A DNA stretch of 45,137 bases. Source: Rhodospirillales bacterium. GTDB taxonomy: Bacteria; Pseudomonadota; Alphaproteobacteria; Acetobacterales; Acetobacteraceae. A program made the translations under genes and the position numbers. The number at the start of each line of letters is the position of its first letter. Position 1 is the stretch's first letter. Positions 1-7,638 of the stretch are shown piece by piece. The stretch is from assembly GCA_028869595.1 (NCBI GenBank), contig JAGWRU010000125.1, positions 1 to 45,137 on the forward strand, in the 5' to 3' direction. Under the pieces are notes generated by a model. It ran no database searches. It saw only the letters and a list, made by a program, of their open reading frames with translations, and was not told the origin of the DNA.

Positions 1-1
1 C

Positions 2-136
2 ATTCCGCCCGCCGCGCAAACCTATGCCGCGCGTCCGCTGCGCGCCGAGCCGCGCCCCATGGCGCCGCCCGCCCGCGCCAACCCGCCGGCGACCGAGCCG
101 CGCCGCGCCGAGCCGCGACTCGACTGGCCGCGCTGA
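2..136 (+). CDS. Possible C-terminal tail of an upstream gene (partial)
   Basis: One forward frame is open from the window edge to a TGA at 134-136. It reads as an Ala/Pro/Arg-rich tail ending in LDWPR, 31 bases before the start of the hydrolase gene. Low-complexity tails of this kind are common at protein ends, but a second forward frame is open here too, and in DNA this GC-rich open frames are cheap. No domain can be recognised and no function is proposed. The upstream sequence is needed to decide whether this is coding. Confidence 0.3.
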   Translation: MPPAAQTYAARPLRAEPRPMAPPARANPPATEPRRAEPRLDWPR

Positions 137-167
137 ACCATCCCGCCCCTATCAGGAGAAGACCGGC

Positions 168-1025
168 ATGCGTGTCAGCGTGGTGCAGATGAACCCCGGG
201 GCCGACAAGGCCGAGAACATCGCCCAGGCGCGGCGCCTGATCGAGGGGGCGATGGCGGCCGACCGGCCCGACATCGTCAGCCTGCCGGAAGTCTGGACCT
301 GCCTTGGCGGGCCGCGCGCCAATAAATTCGAGCAGGCGGAAATCCTGCCGCCCGCCGGATCGAATGAACCGGGCGGACCAGCCTATGAATTCCTGCGGGA
401 AATGGCGCGGGCGGGACGGATGCATGTGCATGGCGGCTCGATGGGCGAGAAAGAGGCTGGCGGGGAAAAGCTGTTCAACACCACCGTCGTGTTCGACCCC
501 GATGGCAGCGAGATCGCGCGCTATCGCAAGATGCATCTGTTCGACATCGTCACGCCGGACGGCGCCGGCTATCGCGAAAGCAACACCTATGGCGCCGGCC
601 AGGAGATCGTGACCTACCGAGCCGGCGGCATGCAGGTGGGCTGTGCCATCTGCTACGATGTACGCTTCCCGGAATTGTTCCTGAAACTGCGTCAGGCCGG
701 GGCGGAGCTGATTTTCCTGCCCTCGGCCTTCACCCTGCAGACCGGCAAGGATCACTGGGAGATCCTGATCCGCGCCCGCGCGATCGAGACGCAATGCTGG
801 TTCGCGGCACCGGCCACCTGGGGCCGGCAGGTCGAGGGCGGCGGCGAGGCGCGCTACACTTATGGCCATTCGTTGATCGCCGATCCCTGGGGCCAGGTGC
901 TCGCCATGGTCTCCGACGGCACGGGCTGGGCAACGGCACGCATCGATCCCACCGTCACCGCCCGGGTGCGCCGCGACATGCCCGTGCTGGAGCATCGGGT
1001 GCTGGAACATCGGAAACTCGCTTGA
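168..1025 (+). CDS. Carbon-nitrogen hydrolase (nitrilase superfamily, Nit2/NIT1-like amidase)
   Basis: A 285-residue cytoplasmic amidase of the nitrilase superfamily. The Glu-Lys-Cys triad is visible: E41 in the LPEVW motif, K121 in YRKMHLFD, and the nucleophile C162 in [11 protein letters not shown]. Length and motifs fit the Nit1/Nit2 branch (deaminated-glutathione amidase or omega-amidase), which hydrolyses alpha-keto-acid amides; the exact substrate cannot be read from sequence. I chose the ATG at 168 over an upstream in-frame ATG at 24 because AGGAGAA lies 7 bases before it, it begins right at the family core (MRVSVVQMN), and the upstream extension is low-complexity and arginine-rich. 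The TGA overlaps the TTG start of nadK, so the two genes are probably translated together. Confidence 0.9.
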   Translation: MRVSVVQMNPGADKAENIAQARRLIEGAMAADRPDIVSLPEVWTCLGGPRANKFEQAEILPPAGSNEPGGPAYEFLREMARAGRMHVHGGSMGEKEAGGEKLFNTTVVFDPDGSEIARYRKMHLFDIVTPDGAGYRESNTYGAGQEIVTYRAGGMQVGCAICYDVRFPELFLKLRQAGAELIFLPSAFTLQTGKDHWEILIRARAIETQCWFAAPATWGRQVEGGGEARYTYGHSLIADPWGQVLAMVSDGTGWATARIDPTVTARVRRDMPVLEHRVLEHRKLA

Positions 1026-1801
1026 CACCCGCCGATCTCGCCGGGCGGATCGCGTTCACCGCCGGCCCGACGGAGATGGCGCGCGCCAGCGCCGCCCGGC
1101 TGGTTGCCCGCTACGGCGATTGCAGCACCGATGATGCCCGCGCAGTCGTGGCGCTGGGCGGCGACGGGCTGATGCTGGCCACCATGCACGACATGCTGGG
1201 CCGGGAAATTCCCGTCTACGGCATGAATTGCGGCTCGGTCGGTTTCCTGATGAACCCGTATCACGAAGACGAGCTGCCGGCCCGCCTCGCGCGTGCCCAG
1301 GAAGTGGTGCTGCATCCTTTGCGCATGCACGCCATCACCGGCACCGGCGCGGTGGAGGAGGCGCTGGCGCTGAACGAGGTCAGCCTGCTGCGCCAGCTCG
1401 GCCAGACCGCGAAAATCCGCATCACCATCGACGGGCAGGTGCGCCTTTCGGAACTGATCTGCGACGGCATCCTGATTTCCACCCCCGCCGGATCGACCGC
1501 CTATAACCTGTCCGCGCATGGTCCGATCGTGCCGCTTTCGGCCAATCTTCTGCCGTTGACGCCGATTTCCGCCTTCCGTCCCCGACGCTGGCGCGGCGCA
1601 TTGCTGCCCGCCTCGGCGGATGTGCTGTTCGAGGTGCTGGAGGCGGAAAAACGCCCGGTCGCCGCCGTTGCCGATAGCGAGGAGGTGCGCGACGTGCGCT
1701 CCGTCGCGGTGACCGAGGATCGCTCGGTCGGCGTGCGCGTGCTGTTCGATCCCGGCCAGGGGCTGTCCGAACGCATCATCGCCGAGCAATTCACCGTCTG
1801 A
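1022..1801 (+). CDS. nadK: NAD kinase
   Basis: ATP-dependent NAD kinase, which makes NADP from NAD in the cytoplasm; 259 residues, normal for the family. The GGDG motif (residues 46-49) and the conserved NE pair (N118, E119) in LNEVSLLR are present. The glycine-rich segment near residues 150-165 ([17 protein letters not shown]) is the typical dinucleotide-binding signature. The start is most likely the TTG at 1022, which overlaps the stop of the preceding hydrolase (TTGA). It restores the first beta strand (RIAFTAG) expected in alphaproteobacterial NAD kinases. The first in-frame ATG (1077) would remove that strand. No strong ribosome site is seen, which fits translational coupling. Confidence 0.93.
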   Translation: MTPADLAGRIAFTAGPTEMARASAARLVARYGDCSTDDARAVVALGGDGLMLATMHDMLGREIPVYGMNCGSVGFLMNPYHEDELPARLARAQEVVLHPLRMHAITGTGAVEEALALNEVSLLRQLGQTAKIRITIDGQVRLSELICDGILISTPAGSTAYNLSAHGPIVPLSANLLPLTPISAFRPRRWRGALLPASADVLFEVLEAEKRPVAAVADSEEVRDVRSVAVTEDRSVGVRVLFDPGQGLSERIIAEQFTV

Positions 1802-1902
1802 CCGCCGCCGCGACGCCGAGACGGACGAAGGCGTATCGATCGGGCGGAAATTTGCCAAGCCCCCGCACCCGTCCCATGGTGATCGGACGGAGGGATCAAC
1901 CG

Positions 1903-2436
1903 ATGTCCGAAGATGACCGCGACCCGGGCGATGCGCGCTGGCCGCGTGCGCTGTACGACCTGTTGCGCGCCCAGAACGTCACCCAGTTCGCCTATGTGCC
2001 CGATGCCGGCCATCGCGTGCTGATCGATCGTTCCCTGGCCGATGCCGATGCGCATTCCGTCGCCCTGACGACGGAGGAGGAAGGCGTCGCCCTGCTGGCC
2101 GGGGCCGATCTCGGCGGCGCGCGCGGCGTGCTGCTGATGCAATCCTCCGGCGTCGGCAACTGCATCAACATGCTGTCCCTGACGGCGGGCGGGAAATTTC
2201 CGTTTCTGACGATCGTTTCGATGCGCGGCGATTTCGGCGAAGGCAATCCCTGGCAATACCCGATGGGGCAGGCGACGCAGACAGTGCTCGAAGCGATGGG
2301 GGTGATCGTGCTGCGTGCCGATGCGCCTGCGGATGTGATCCCCGTTGCCGAGGCGGCGCTCGCCATGGCCTTCAAGGCCGGCAACGCGGTCGCCATGCTG
2401 CTCGGCCAGCGCCTGCTCGGCGCCAAAGCGTTCTGA
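1903..2436 (+). CDS. TPP-dependent 2-oxoacid decarboxylase, alpha subunit (sulfopyruvate/phosphonopyruvate decarboxylase-like)
   Basis: A 177-residue protein equal to the N-terminal pyrimidine-binding domain of TPP enzymes. It has the activating Glu in LTTEEEGVALLAG (residues 55-67) and the family signature QSSGVGN (80-86), as in sulfopyruvate decarboxylase ComD and phosphonopyruvate decarboxylase. The TPP pyrophosphate domain is the next gene, so the active site would form between two subunits. The ATG at 1903 follows GGAGGG by 8 bases and is preferred to in-frame ATGs at 1852 and 1876. No xsc, pta or sulfolactate dehydrogenase gene is nearby, so sulfopyruvate itself is not supported as substrate. 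The expected reaction is decarboxylation of an anionic 2-oxoacid to an aldehyde. Confidence 0.82.
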   Translation: MSEDDRDPGDARWPRALYDLLRAQNVTQFAYVPDAGHRVLIDRSLADADAHSVALTTEEEGVALLAGADLGGARGVLLMQSSGVGNCINMLSLTAGGKFPFLTIVSMRGDFGEGNPWQYPMGQATQTVLEAMGVIVLRADAPADVIPVAEAALAMAFKAGNAVAMLLGQRLLGAKAF

Positions 2437-2447
2437 GGGAGGCATCC

Positions 2448-3059
2448 ATGGCCCGTCCGCACGCCGCCCAATCCGAACCCTTGCCGCTTGCCACGCTGGA
2501 CCGTGCCCAGGCGGTGCCGGCGCTGATCGGAAAGGCGGAGGATTTCCTGATCGTCGCCGGCCTTGCCGGTGCGGCCCAGGAACTGACCGCGATGACCGCC
2601 GATGCACCGGGCGTCTTCGGCCTGGGGGGCGCGATGGGCGCGGCGCCGATGATGGGCCTCGGCCTTGCCCTGGCGCAACCGCAGCGGCGCGTGCTGGTAG
2701 TGACGGGCGATGGCGAATTGCTGATGAATCTCGGCGCGCTGGCATCCATCGCGGTGATGGCGCCTGGAAATCTCGCACTGATCTGCGTCGATAACGCCCA
2801 TTACGGCGAGACCGGCAATCAGGACAGCCATACCGGCCTCGGCGTGCGGCTGGACCGCATTGCCGCCGGGGCGGGATTTCCCACCGTCGCGACGATCAAC
2901 ACCGAGGCCGAATTGCACGCCGCCAAAGCCCTGCTGCGCGAGGATGGTGCGCCGCGCTTCATCCTGCTGCGCGTCAAGGACGGCCCACCGCCGCGCATCA
3001 AGCGCGAAATGCAGCCGGCCATCCTGCGCACCCGCTTCCGGGCCCACGCGCTGCGCTGA
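2448..3059 (+). CDS. TPP-dependent 2-oxoacid decarboxylase, beta subunit (TPP-binding)
   Basis: 203 residues forming the C-terminal pyrophosphate-binding domain that completes the enzyme with the gene just upstream (11-base gap). The TPP/Mg motif is clear: GDG at residues 87-89, then 26 residues, then N116 in VDNAHYGETG. The following GNQDSHTG segment matches the sulfopyruvate/phosphonopyruvate decarboxylase group. GGGAGG lies just before the ATG at 2448. The C-terminus (last ~20 residues) is basic and looks unconserved. The gene leads into a CoA-transferase and a crotonase, so the aldehyde or acid product may enter CoA-ester chemistry; this link is inference. Confidence 0.82.
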   Translation: MARPHAAQSEPLPLATLDRAQAVPALIGKAEDFLIVAGLAGAAQELTAMTADAPGVFGLGGAMGAAPMMGLGLALAQPQRRVLVVTGDGELLMNLGALASIAVMAPGNLALICVDNAHYGETGNQDSHTGLGVRLDRIAAGAGFPTVATINTEAELHAAKALLREDGAPRFILLRVKDGPPPRIKREMQPAILRTRFRAHALR

Positions 3060-3093
3060 AACAGCCGCATTCCCAACCAGGGAGAGAGACCTC

Positions 3094-4317
3094 ATGCCCG
3101 ATAGCCCCACCGACCGCCATCAACCCGAGGCCGATCCGCACGCCGCCCGCCTGCCCTTGTCCGGGCTGGTGGTGCTGGATCTGACGCTGGCCCGCGCCGG
3201 GCCCACCTGCGTGCGCCATCTGGCCGATTGGGGGGCGGATGTCATTCGCATCGAGCCGCCTGCCGGCGCGGGCGAGGATGTCGCGGGCCGGCGCAACGGC
3301 TTCGATTTTCAGAACCTGCATCGCAACAAGCGGGCAATTCAGCTCAATCTGAAATCGCCCGAGGGGCTGGCGGTCTTCATGCGCCTGGCGGCGAAAGCCG
3401 ATATCATCGTCGAGAATATGCGTGCCGAGGTGAAGCACCGGCTGAAAGTGTCGTACGACGATGTGCGCGCGATCAATCCGCGCATCGTCTATGCCTCGAT
3501 CTCCGGCTTCGGTCAGACCGGGCCGTACGGCAAGCGCGCCGGCGTCGATCAGATCGCCCAAGGCATGGGCGGGCTGATGTCGATCACCGGCGAAGCCGGG
3601 CGAGGGCCGATGCGGGTCGGCATTCCGATCGATGATCTGACTGCGGGCAATCTGCTGGCACTCGGCACGATGATGGCGATCTTCGACCGCGAGCGCACCG
3701 GGGTCGGGCGCTGGGTGCAGACCAGCCTGCTGGAAGCACAGATCTTCATGCTCGACTTCCAGGCCGCGCGCTGGCTGATGGAAGGCGAGGTCGCCGGCCA
3801 GGCCGGCAATGACCATCCGACCTCGATCCCGACCGGAGTGTTTCCAGCGAGCGACGGCGATATCAACATCGCCGCCAGCTCCTCGCGCGTCTGGGAACGC
3901 TTCTGCGATGCGATCGGAAAATCTGATTGGAAATCGCGCGAGGATTGGAAAACTCAGCAGGGCCGCAGCAAGGATCGCAAGGCGATCAACGCGGCCATCG
4001 CCGAGATCACTCGCACGAAGCCGGCCGCGCATTGGATCGAATTGCTGGAGGAGGCGGGCGTACCCTGCGGGCCGATCAACCGCATCGATCAGGTTTTCGC
4101 CGATCCGCAGGTCAAGCATCTGAAGATGGCGATCCCGATGGCAAGCCCGACCATCGGCACCAAGGATGTCGTCGCCTCCGCCCTGACGATCACCGGCTTC
4201 GAGAAGAAAATCCGCCGCCCGACCGCCGATGCCGGACAGCACACGGCGGAGATCCTCGGTCAATACGGCTATTCGGCGGACGAAATCGCCGCGCTGCGTG
4301 CAAAAGGAGTGGTGTGA
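3094..4317 (+). CDS. Class III CoA-transferase (CaiB/BaiF family)
   Basis: A 407-residue CaiB/BaiF CoA-transferase, normal length. Family marks are the N-terminal GLVVLDLTLARAGP and WGADVIRIEPP, the NKRAIQLNLKSPEG segment, SISGFGQTGPY, and D181 in IDDLTAG, which aligns with the catalytic Asp169 of formyl-CoA transferase. It would move CoA from a donor thioester to a carboxylic acid in the cytoplasm; neither partner can be named. GGAGAGAG precedes the ATG at 3094. The downstream crotonase starts inside the stop codon (TGATG), so the pair is translationally coupled and probably acts on the same CoA ester. Confidence 0.9.
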   Translation: MPDSPTDRHQPEADPHAARLPLSGLVVLDLTLARAGPTCVRHLADWGADVIRIEPPAGAGEDVAGRRNGFDFQNLHRNKRAIQLNLKSPEGLAVFMRLAAKADIIVENMRAEVKHRLKVSYDDVRAINPRIVYASISGFGQTGPYGKRAGVDQIAQGMGGLMSITGEAGRGPMRVGIPIDDLTAGNLLALGTMMAIFDRERTGVGRWVQTSLLEAQIFMLDFQAARWLMEGEVAGQAGNDHPTSIPTGVFPASDGDINIAASSSRVWERFCDAIGKSDWKSREDWKTQQGRSKDRKAINAAIAEITRTKPAAHWIELLEEAGVPCGPINRIDQVFADPQVKHLKMAIPMASPTIGTKDVVASALTITGFEKKIRRPTADAGQHTAEILGQYGYSADEIAALRAKGVV

Positions 4318-5141
4318 TGGACGGATTTCCCCAGGGGATCGCAACCCGTGCCTATGCCGGCGGCAGGATGCTGGCGGCAACCCAGGACGGGGTCGGCATC
4401 ATCACCTTCAACCAGCCGGAAAAGCGCAACGCCATGGCGCTGGAGATGTGGGACGGGCTCGGCCAGATCCTGCAGGAATTCGACGCCGATCCGGCGATCC
4501 GCGCGGTGGTGCTGACCGGCGCCGGCGATAAGGCCTTCGTCTCGGGCGCCGATATCAGCCAGTTCGAGAAATCGCGCGGCGATGCCGAGGCGCAGAAGGA
4601 ATATAACCGCCTCGCCAGTGTCGGACGCACGATCTACGAGCAGTTCAAAAAGCCGGTCATCGCGCGCATCCAGGGCTTCTGCCTGGGTGGCGGGCTGGCG
4701 ATCGCCATGCGCGCTGATCTGCGCATCGCCGCCTTCGACAGCCAGTTCGGCATCCCCGCCGCGCGGCTATCCATCGCCTATGCGCCCGACAGCGTGCGCA
4801 TGCTGATCGATCTGGTCGGCCCCGCCCATGCCCGGATGATCCTCTACACCGCCGACCGGATCGATGCGAAGGAAGCCGAGCGCATCGGCCTGATCAACCG
4901 CGCCGTGGCAGCGGACGCACTGGACGAAACGGTGATGGGCATCGCCCGGCGGATTGCCGGCAACGCGCCGCTTTCGGTCGCCGCCTCCAAGCTGGCCATC
5001 AACGAGATGGTCAAGGATGAGAGCCGGCGCGACATGCCGGCGATCGCGGCGGCGCTGGAGACGTGTTTCAATTCCGCCGACTACAAGGAAGGCCGCACGG
5101 CCTTCATGGAGAAGCGCCGGCCGATCTTCCAGGGGCGCTAA
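4317..5141 (+). CDS. Crotonase-fold protein (enoyl-CoA hydratase/isomerase family) lacking both hydratase glutamates
   Basis: 274 residues with the crotonase fold. Oxyanion-hole segments are SGADISQF (76-83) and CLGGGLA (122-128). The two catalytic glutamates of rat enoyl-CoA hydratase (Glu144 in GGGCE, Glu164 in GQPE) are both alanine here, A128 and A148, and their 20-residue spacing is exactly kept. Simple hydration of an enoyl-CoA is therefore doubtful; crotonase relatives also act as isomerases, decarboxylases and hydrolases. The ATG overlaps the CoA-transferase stop by one base and has AAAGGAG 8 bases upstream. Its TAA shares three bases with the TAG of the lyase gene on the other strand (convergent overlap of 4 bases, no room for a separate terminator). 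Confidence 0.87.
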   Translation: MDGFPQGIATRAYAGGRMLAATQDGVGIITFNQPEKRNAMALEMWDGLGQILQEFDADPAIRAVVLTGAGDKAFVSGADISQFEKSRGDAEAQKEYNRLASVGRTIYEQFKKPVIARIQGFCLGGGLAIAMRADLRIAAFDSQFGIPAARLSIAYAPDSVRMLIDLVGPAHARMILYTADRIDAKEAERIGLINRAVAADALDETVMGIARRIAGNAPLSVAASKLAINEMVKDESRRDMPAIAAALETCFNSADYKEGRTAFMEKRRPIFQGR

Positions 5142-6025
5142 CCCCGCTTGGCGGCGATGGCGCGGGCGCGGGCCACTAGCTGGCGTGCCCGCTCCACCAC
5201 CGGGATGTCGATCATCGCGCCTTCGAAGGCGACCGCGCCGATGCCTTGCGCGAGGCTTTCCTCGTACGCCGCCAGCATGCGCTCGGCGCGCGCGACCTCG
5301 GCCGGATCGGGGCCGAATTCCTCGTTCAGAACGGGGATTTGCAGCGGGTGGATGGCACTGGCGCCAAGAAACCCCAGCCGGCGGGACCGCCGCACGATGG
5401 CGCGAAACGCCTCCTGATCCTTGTAATCGGCGACCGTGCCGACGAAGCCCAGCGGCAGAATGCCGGCGGCGCGGGCGGCGAAGACGGTCTGCTGCTTGGG
5501 ATAGAACAGCCCCTCCGGCTCCGGCAGCATGCCGACGGACAGCGCGAAATCCTCCGCGCCCAGGCTGATGCCGACGATACGCGGATGGGCGCGCGCGATC
5601 TGTTCCAGGCGGAAGAAGCCGCGCGCGGTTTCCACCAGCACGACGAAGCGCAGCGCCCCGGCGGCCAGGCCGCGCTCCTGCTCCAGCTCGGCGACGATCT
5701 CGGCCACCGCCTCGACCTGCTCGGCGCTGTCCACCTTGGTCAGCATCAGGGCGGCAACACCGGGGATCACCGCCGCCTCCAGATCGGCGAGCATCATCCG
5801 CCAGGGCCGGTTGATGCGCACCAGCACATCGGCGCCGCGCCGTGCCACCTGGGGGATCGCCTCGGCCAGCAGGGTCCGCGCGCGCGGCTTTTCGCTGGGT
5901 GCCACCGCATCCTCCAGATCGAGGATGATCGCGTCCGCGCCGCGATCGGCAGCGGTGGCCACGAATTTCGCGACCGTCACAGGGACGAACATCATCGAAC
6001 GCCAGACAGGCAGATCGGCGCGCAT
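5138..6025 (-). CDS. HpcH/HpaI aldolase / citrate lyase beta-like CoA-ester lyase
   Basis: 295 residues, CitE-like TIM barrel. Visible marks are SMMFVPV near the N-terminus, LDLEDAV (36-41), the substrate-carboxylate Arg R70 in LVRINRP, and the metal ligands E132 (VVLVETARG) and D159 (GAEDFALSVG). Relatives cleave L-malyl-CoA, citramalyl-CoA or beta-methylmalyl-CoA, or hydrolyse malyl-CoA. The ATG at 6025 follows GGAAGG; it is preferred because the family core begins there. It starts 4 bases after the stop of the second CoA-transferase, so the two form an operon in which an acid could be activated to a CoA ester and cleaved. The specific ester is not known. Confidence 0.87.
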   Translation of the reverse strand: MRADLPVWRSMMFVPVTVAKFVATAADRGADAIILDLEDAVAPSEKPRARTLLAEAIPQVARRGADVLVRINRPWRMMLADLEAAVIPGVAALMLTKVDSAEQVEAVAEIVAELEQERGLAAGALRFVVLVETARGFFRLEQIARAHPRIVGISLGAEDFALSVGMLPEPEGLFYPKQQTVFAARAAGILPLGFVGTVADYKDQEAFRAIVRRSRRLGFLGASAIHPLQIPVLNEEFGPDPAEVARAERMLAAYEESLAQGIGAVAFEGAMIDIPVVERARQLVARARAIAAKRG

Positions 6026-6029
6026 GGAT

Positions 6030-7250
6030 TCAGCCTTCCAGAATAATACGGGATTCCGCGAGTGCGGCGATACGCGCGCCATCCAATCCGATGCTGCTCA
6101 GAATCTCGCGCGTATGTTCGCCGAGCCGAGGGGCTGCATGGCGCAGCGCGCCGGGCGTTTCCGACAAACGCGGGATGATATTGTGCATCGCCATGCGCCC
6201 GAGTTCGGCATCGGGCGCATCGACCAGAATGCCGCGCGCGGCGACATGCGGGTCTTCCATCAACTGATCGACCTCGTAGACCGGGCTTGCCGTGACCTCG
6301 GCCTTTTCGAAGATCGCCATGTTTTCCGCCAGGCTGCGCGCGGCGATGAAATCGGCCACCGCGCCGTCGCAGGCATCGAGATGGGCCAGCCGATCGGTAT
6401 TGGTGCGAAAGCGCGGATCGTCGATCATCTCCGGCTTGCCGATGGCGCGGAACACCCGCTCCGCCATCGCCTGGATGGAGGCGGAGATGGCGATATAGCG
6501 CCCATCCGCCGTGGGATAGACGTTGCGCGGCGAGGTGGTGGTGGAACGGCTGCCGCTGCGCACCGGCTTTTCCCCGCTCAGCCGGAACGTCGCCGCATCC
6601 GGGCCGAGCACGGAGACGATGGGATCGAGCAGCGGCAGGTCGATCACCTGCCCCGCCCCGCCCTGCTCCACCACCCGTCTTGCCACCATCACCGCGAAGG
6701 CGCCGTAGAGTCCGGCAATCATGTCGGCCAGCGCCAGCGGCGGCAGCACCGGGGGGCGATCGGCAAAGCCGTTCTTGGCGGCAAAGCCGCTCATGCCCTC
6801 CACCAGCGAGCCGAAGCCGGGGCGTTCGCGGTACGGCCCGTCCTGGCCGAAGCCGGAGACGCGCACCACGATCAGACGCGGGTTGCGGGCATGCAGCACG
6901 GCGGGGGCGAAGCCCATCGCCTCCAGCGTGCCGGGGCGGTAATTCTCGATCAGCACATCGGCGGTGGCGAGCAGATCGGCCAGCACCGCCTTGCCTTCCG
7001 GCGTGCGCAACGACAGGGCCAGGCTTTTCTTGTTCCGCGCATAGGTTTTCCAGTGCAGGCTGTGGCCCTGCACGCGCCAGGCGCGCAGCGGATCGCCCTT
7101 ATCCGGGTCTTCGACCTTGATCACCTCGGCGCCGTAATCGGCAAGCTGGAGGCTCAGCATATTGCCCGCCACCAGCCGCGACAGATCGACCACCCGCAAT
7201 CCGGCCAGGGGCACCGGCGCGGCGGCATCGAATTCGATGGTCGGGATCAT
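6030..7250 (-). CDS. Class III CoA-transferase (CaiB/BaiF family), second copy
   Basis: A 406-residue CaiB/BaiF protein with the usual GLRVVDLSRLVAG and YGAEVIKVEDP N-terminal segments, NKKSLALSLRTPEG, VSGFGQDGPY, and D176 in LALADMIAG aligning with the catalytic Asp of formyl-CoA transferase. It is clearly divergent from the copy at 3094-4317, so it is not a recent duplicate. AGGAAAG lies 7 bases before the ATG at 7250; an in-frame ATG further upstream (7301) lacks this. It is the first gene of a two-gene minus-strand operon with the CitE-like lyase and is transcribed away from the riboswitch region. Substrate unknown; malate-, mesaconate- or citramalate-type acids would fit the lyase partner (inference). 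Confidence 0.88.
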   Translation of the reverse strand: MIPTIEFDAAAPVPLAGLRVVDLSRLVAGNMLSLQLADYGAEVIKVEDPDKGDPLRAWRVQGHSLHWKTYARNKKSLALSLRTPEGKAVLADLLATADVLIENYRPGTLEAMGFAPAVLHARNPRLIVVRVSGFGQDGPYRERPGFGSLVEGMSGFAAKNGFADRPPVLPPLALADMIAGLYGAFAVMVARRVVEQGGAGQVIDLPLLDPIVSVLGPDAATFRLSGEKPVRSGSRSTTTSPRNVYPTADGRYIAISASIQAMAERVFRAIGKPEMIDDPRFRTNTDRLAHLDACDGAVADFIAARSLAENMAIFEKAEVTASPVYEVDQLMEDPHVAARGILVDAPDAELGRMAMHNIIPRLSETPGALRHAAPRLGEHTREILSSIGLDGARIAALAESRIILEG

Positions 7251-7290
7251 CGGCGATCTTTCCTCACGCGCACCCGGGCAGCGGGATTGC

Positions 7291-7303
7291 CGTTGCGACA
7301 ACG
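7291..7303. promoter_or_regulatory. 13-bp inverted repeat in the divergent gap (candidate operator)
   Basis: CGTTG-CGA-CAACG is a perfect 5-bp inverted repeat 41 bases upstream of the minus-strand CoA-transferase start, between that operon and the riboswitch leader. It could be a regulator site for the CoA-transferase/lyase operon. No dedicated regulator gene is adjacent, and short repeats of this size arise by chance in GC-rich DNA. Confidence 0.25.
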
Positions 7304-7347
7304 TTTCTCTTTCCCGGACCGGACCGTTCGGCTAACTGTTTCGCAGA

Positions 7348-7545
7348 TACCGGTGGCCCGCAAGGGCTGAAACGGGAACGCGCCGAGCCGCGCAGGTCTG
7401 CAATGACCGGATCGCGCGGCTTATCCGCGGCTGCCCTCGCAACTGTCGGCGGGAAGTCCGGTCCACTACGCCATTATCCGTGCTTCGCGCCGGGTGAGAA
7501 GGCGGGCCGGGCATCGATCCGCGAGCCAGGAGACCGGCCGGTATC
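7348..7545 (+). ncRNA. Cobalamin riboswitch
   Basis: The 388-base gap before the TonB receptor holds the conserved elements of an adenosylcobalamin riboswitch, in order: GGCCCGCAAGGGCTGAAACGGGAACG near 7354-7380 in pieces typical of P2/P3, the GCTGCCCTCGCAACTGT core (7430-7446), a CCACT segment (7463-7467), and the B12 box GAGCCAGGAGACCGGCC (7523-7539). Its position about 100 bases before a btuB-type start is the usual arrangement. Bound cobalamin normally lowers expression by hiding the ribosome site or promoting termination. Exact ends are estimated by eye. Confidence 0.92.
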
Positions 7546-7638
7546 GAGACTGCATGCGCGCGACGGGCGAGGTGTACCGTGGCGGCGGGGGTGAACCCGT
7601 TGCGGCTGTCGTTCCTCGATATCGGAGACGCAATCCGC

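Noticed and set aside
1903-3059. True sulfopyruvate decarboxylase for coenzyme M or sulfolactate metabolism
   Set aside because: Family likeness is clear, but no xsc, pta, comABC or sulfolactate genes are in the window, so the substrate cannot be given.
6030-7250. Loss of the catalytic Asp in the second CoA-transferase
   Set aside because: I first took RPGFGSLVEGMSG as the catalytic segment, but the family Asp lies in the later LALADMIAG (D176), which is present.
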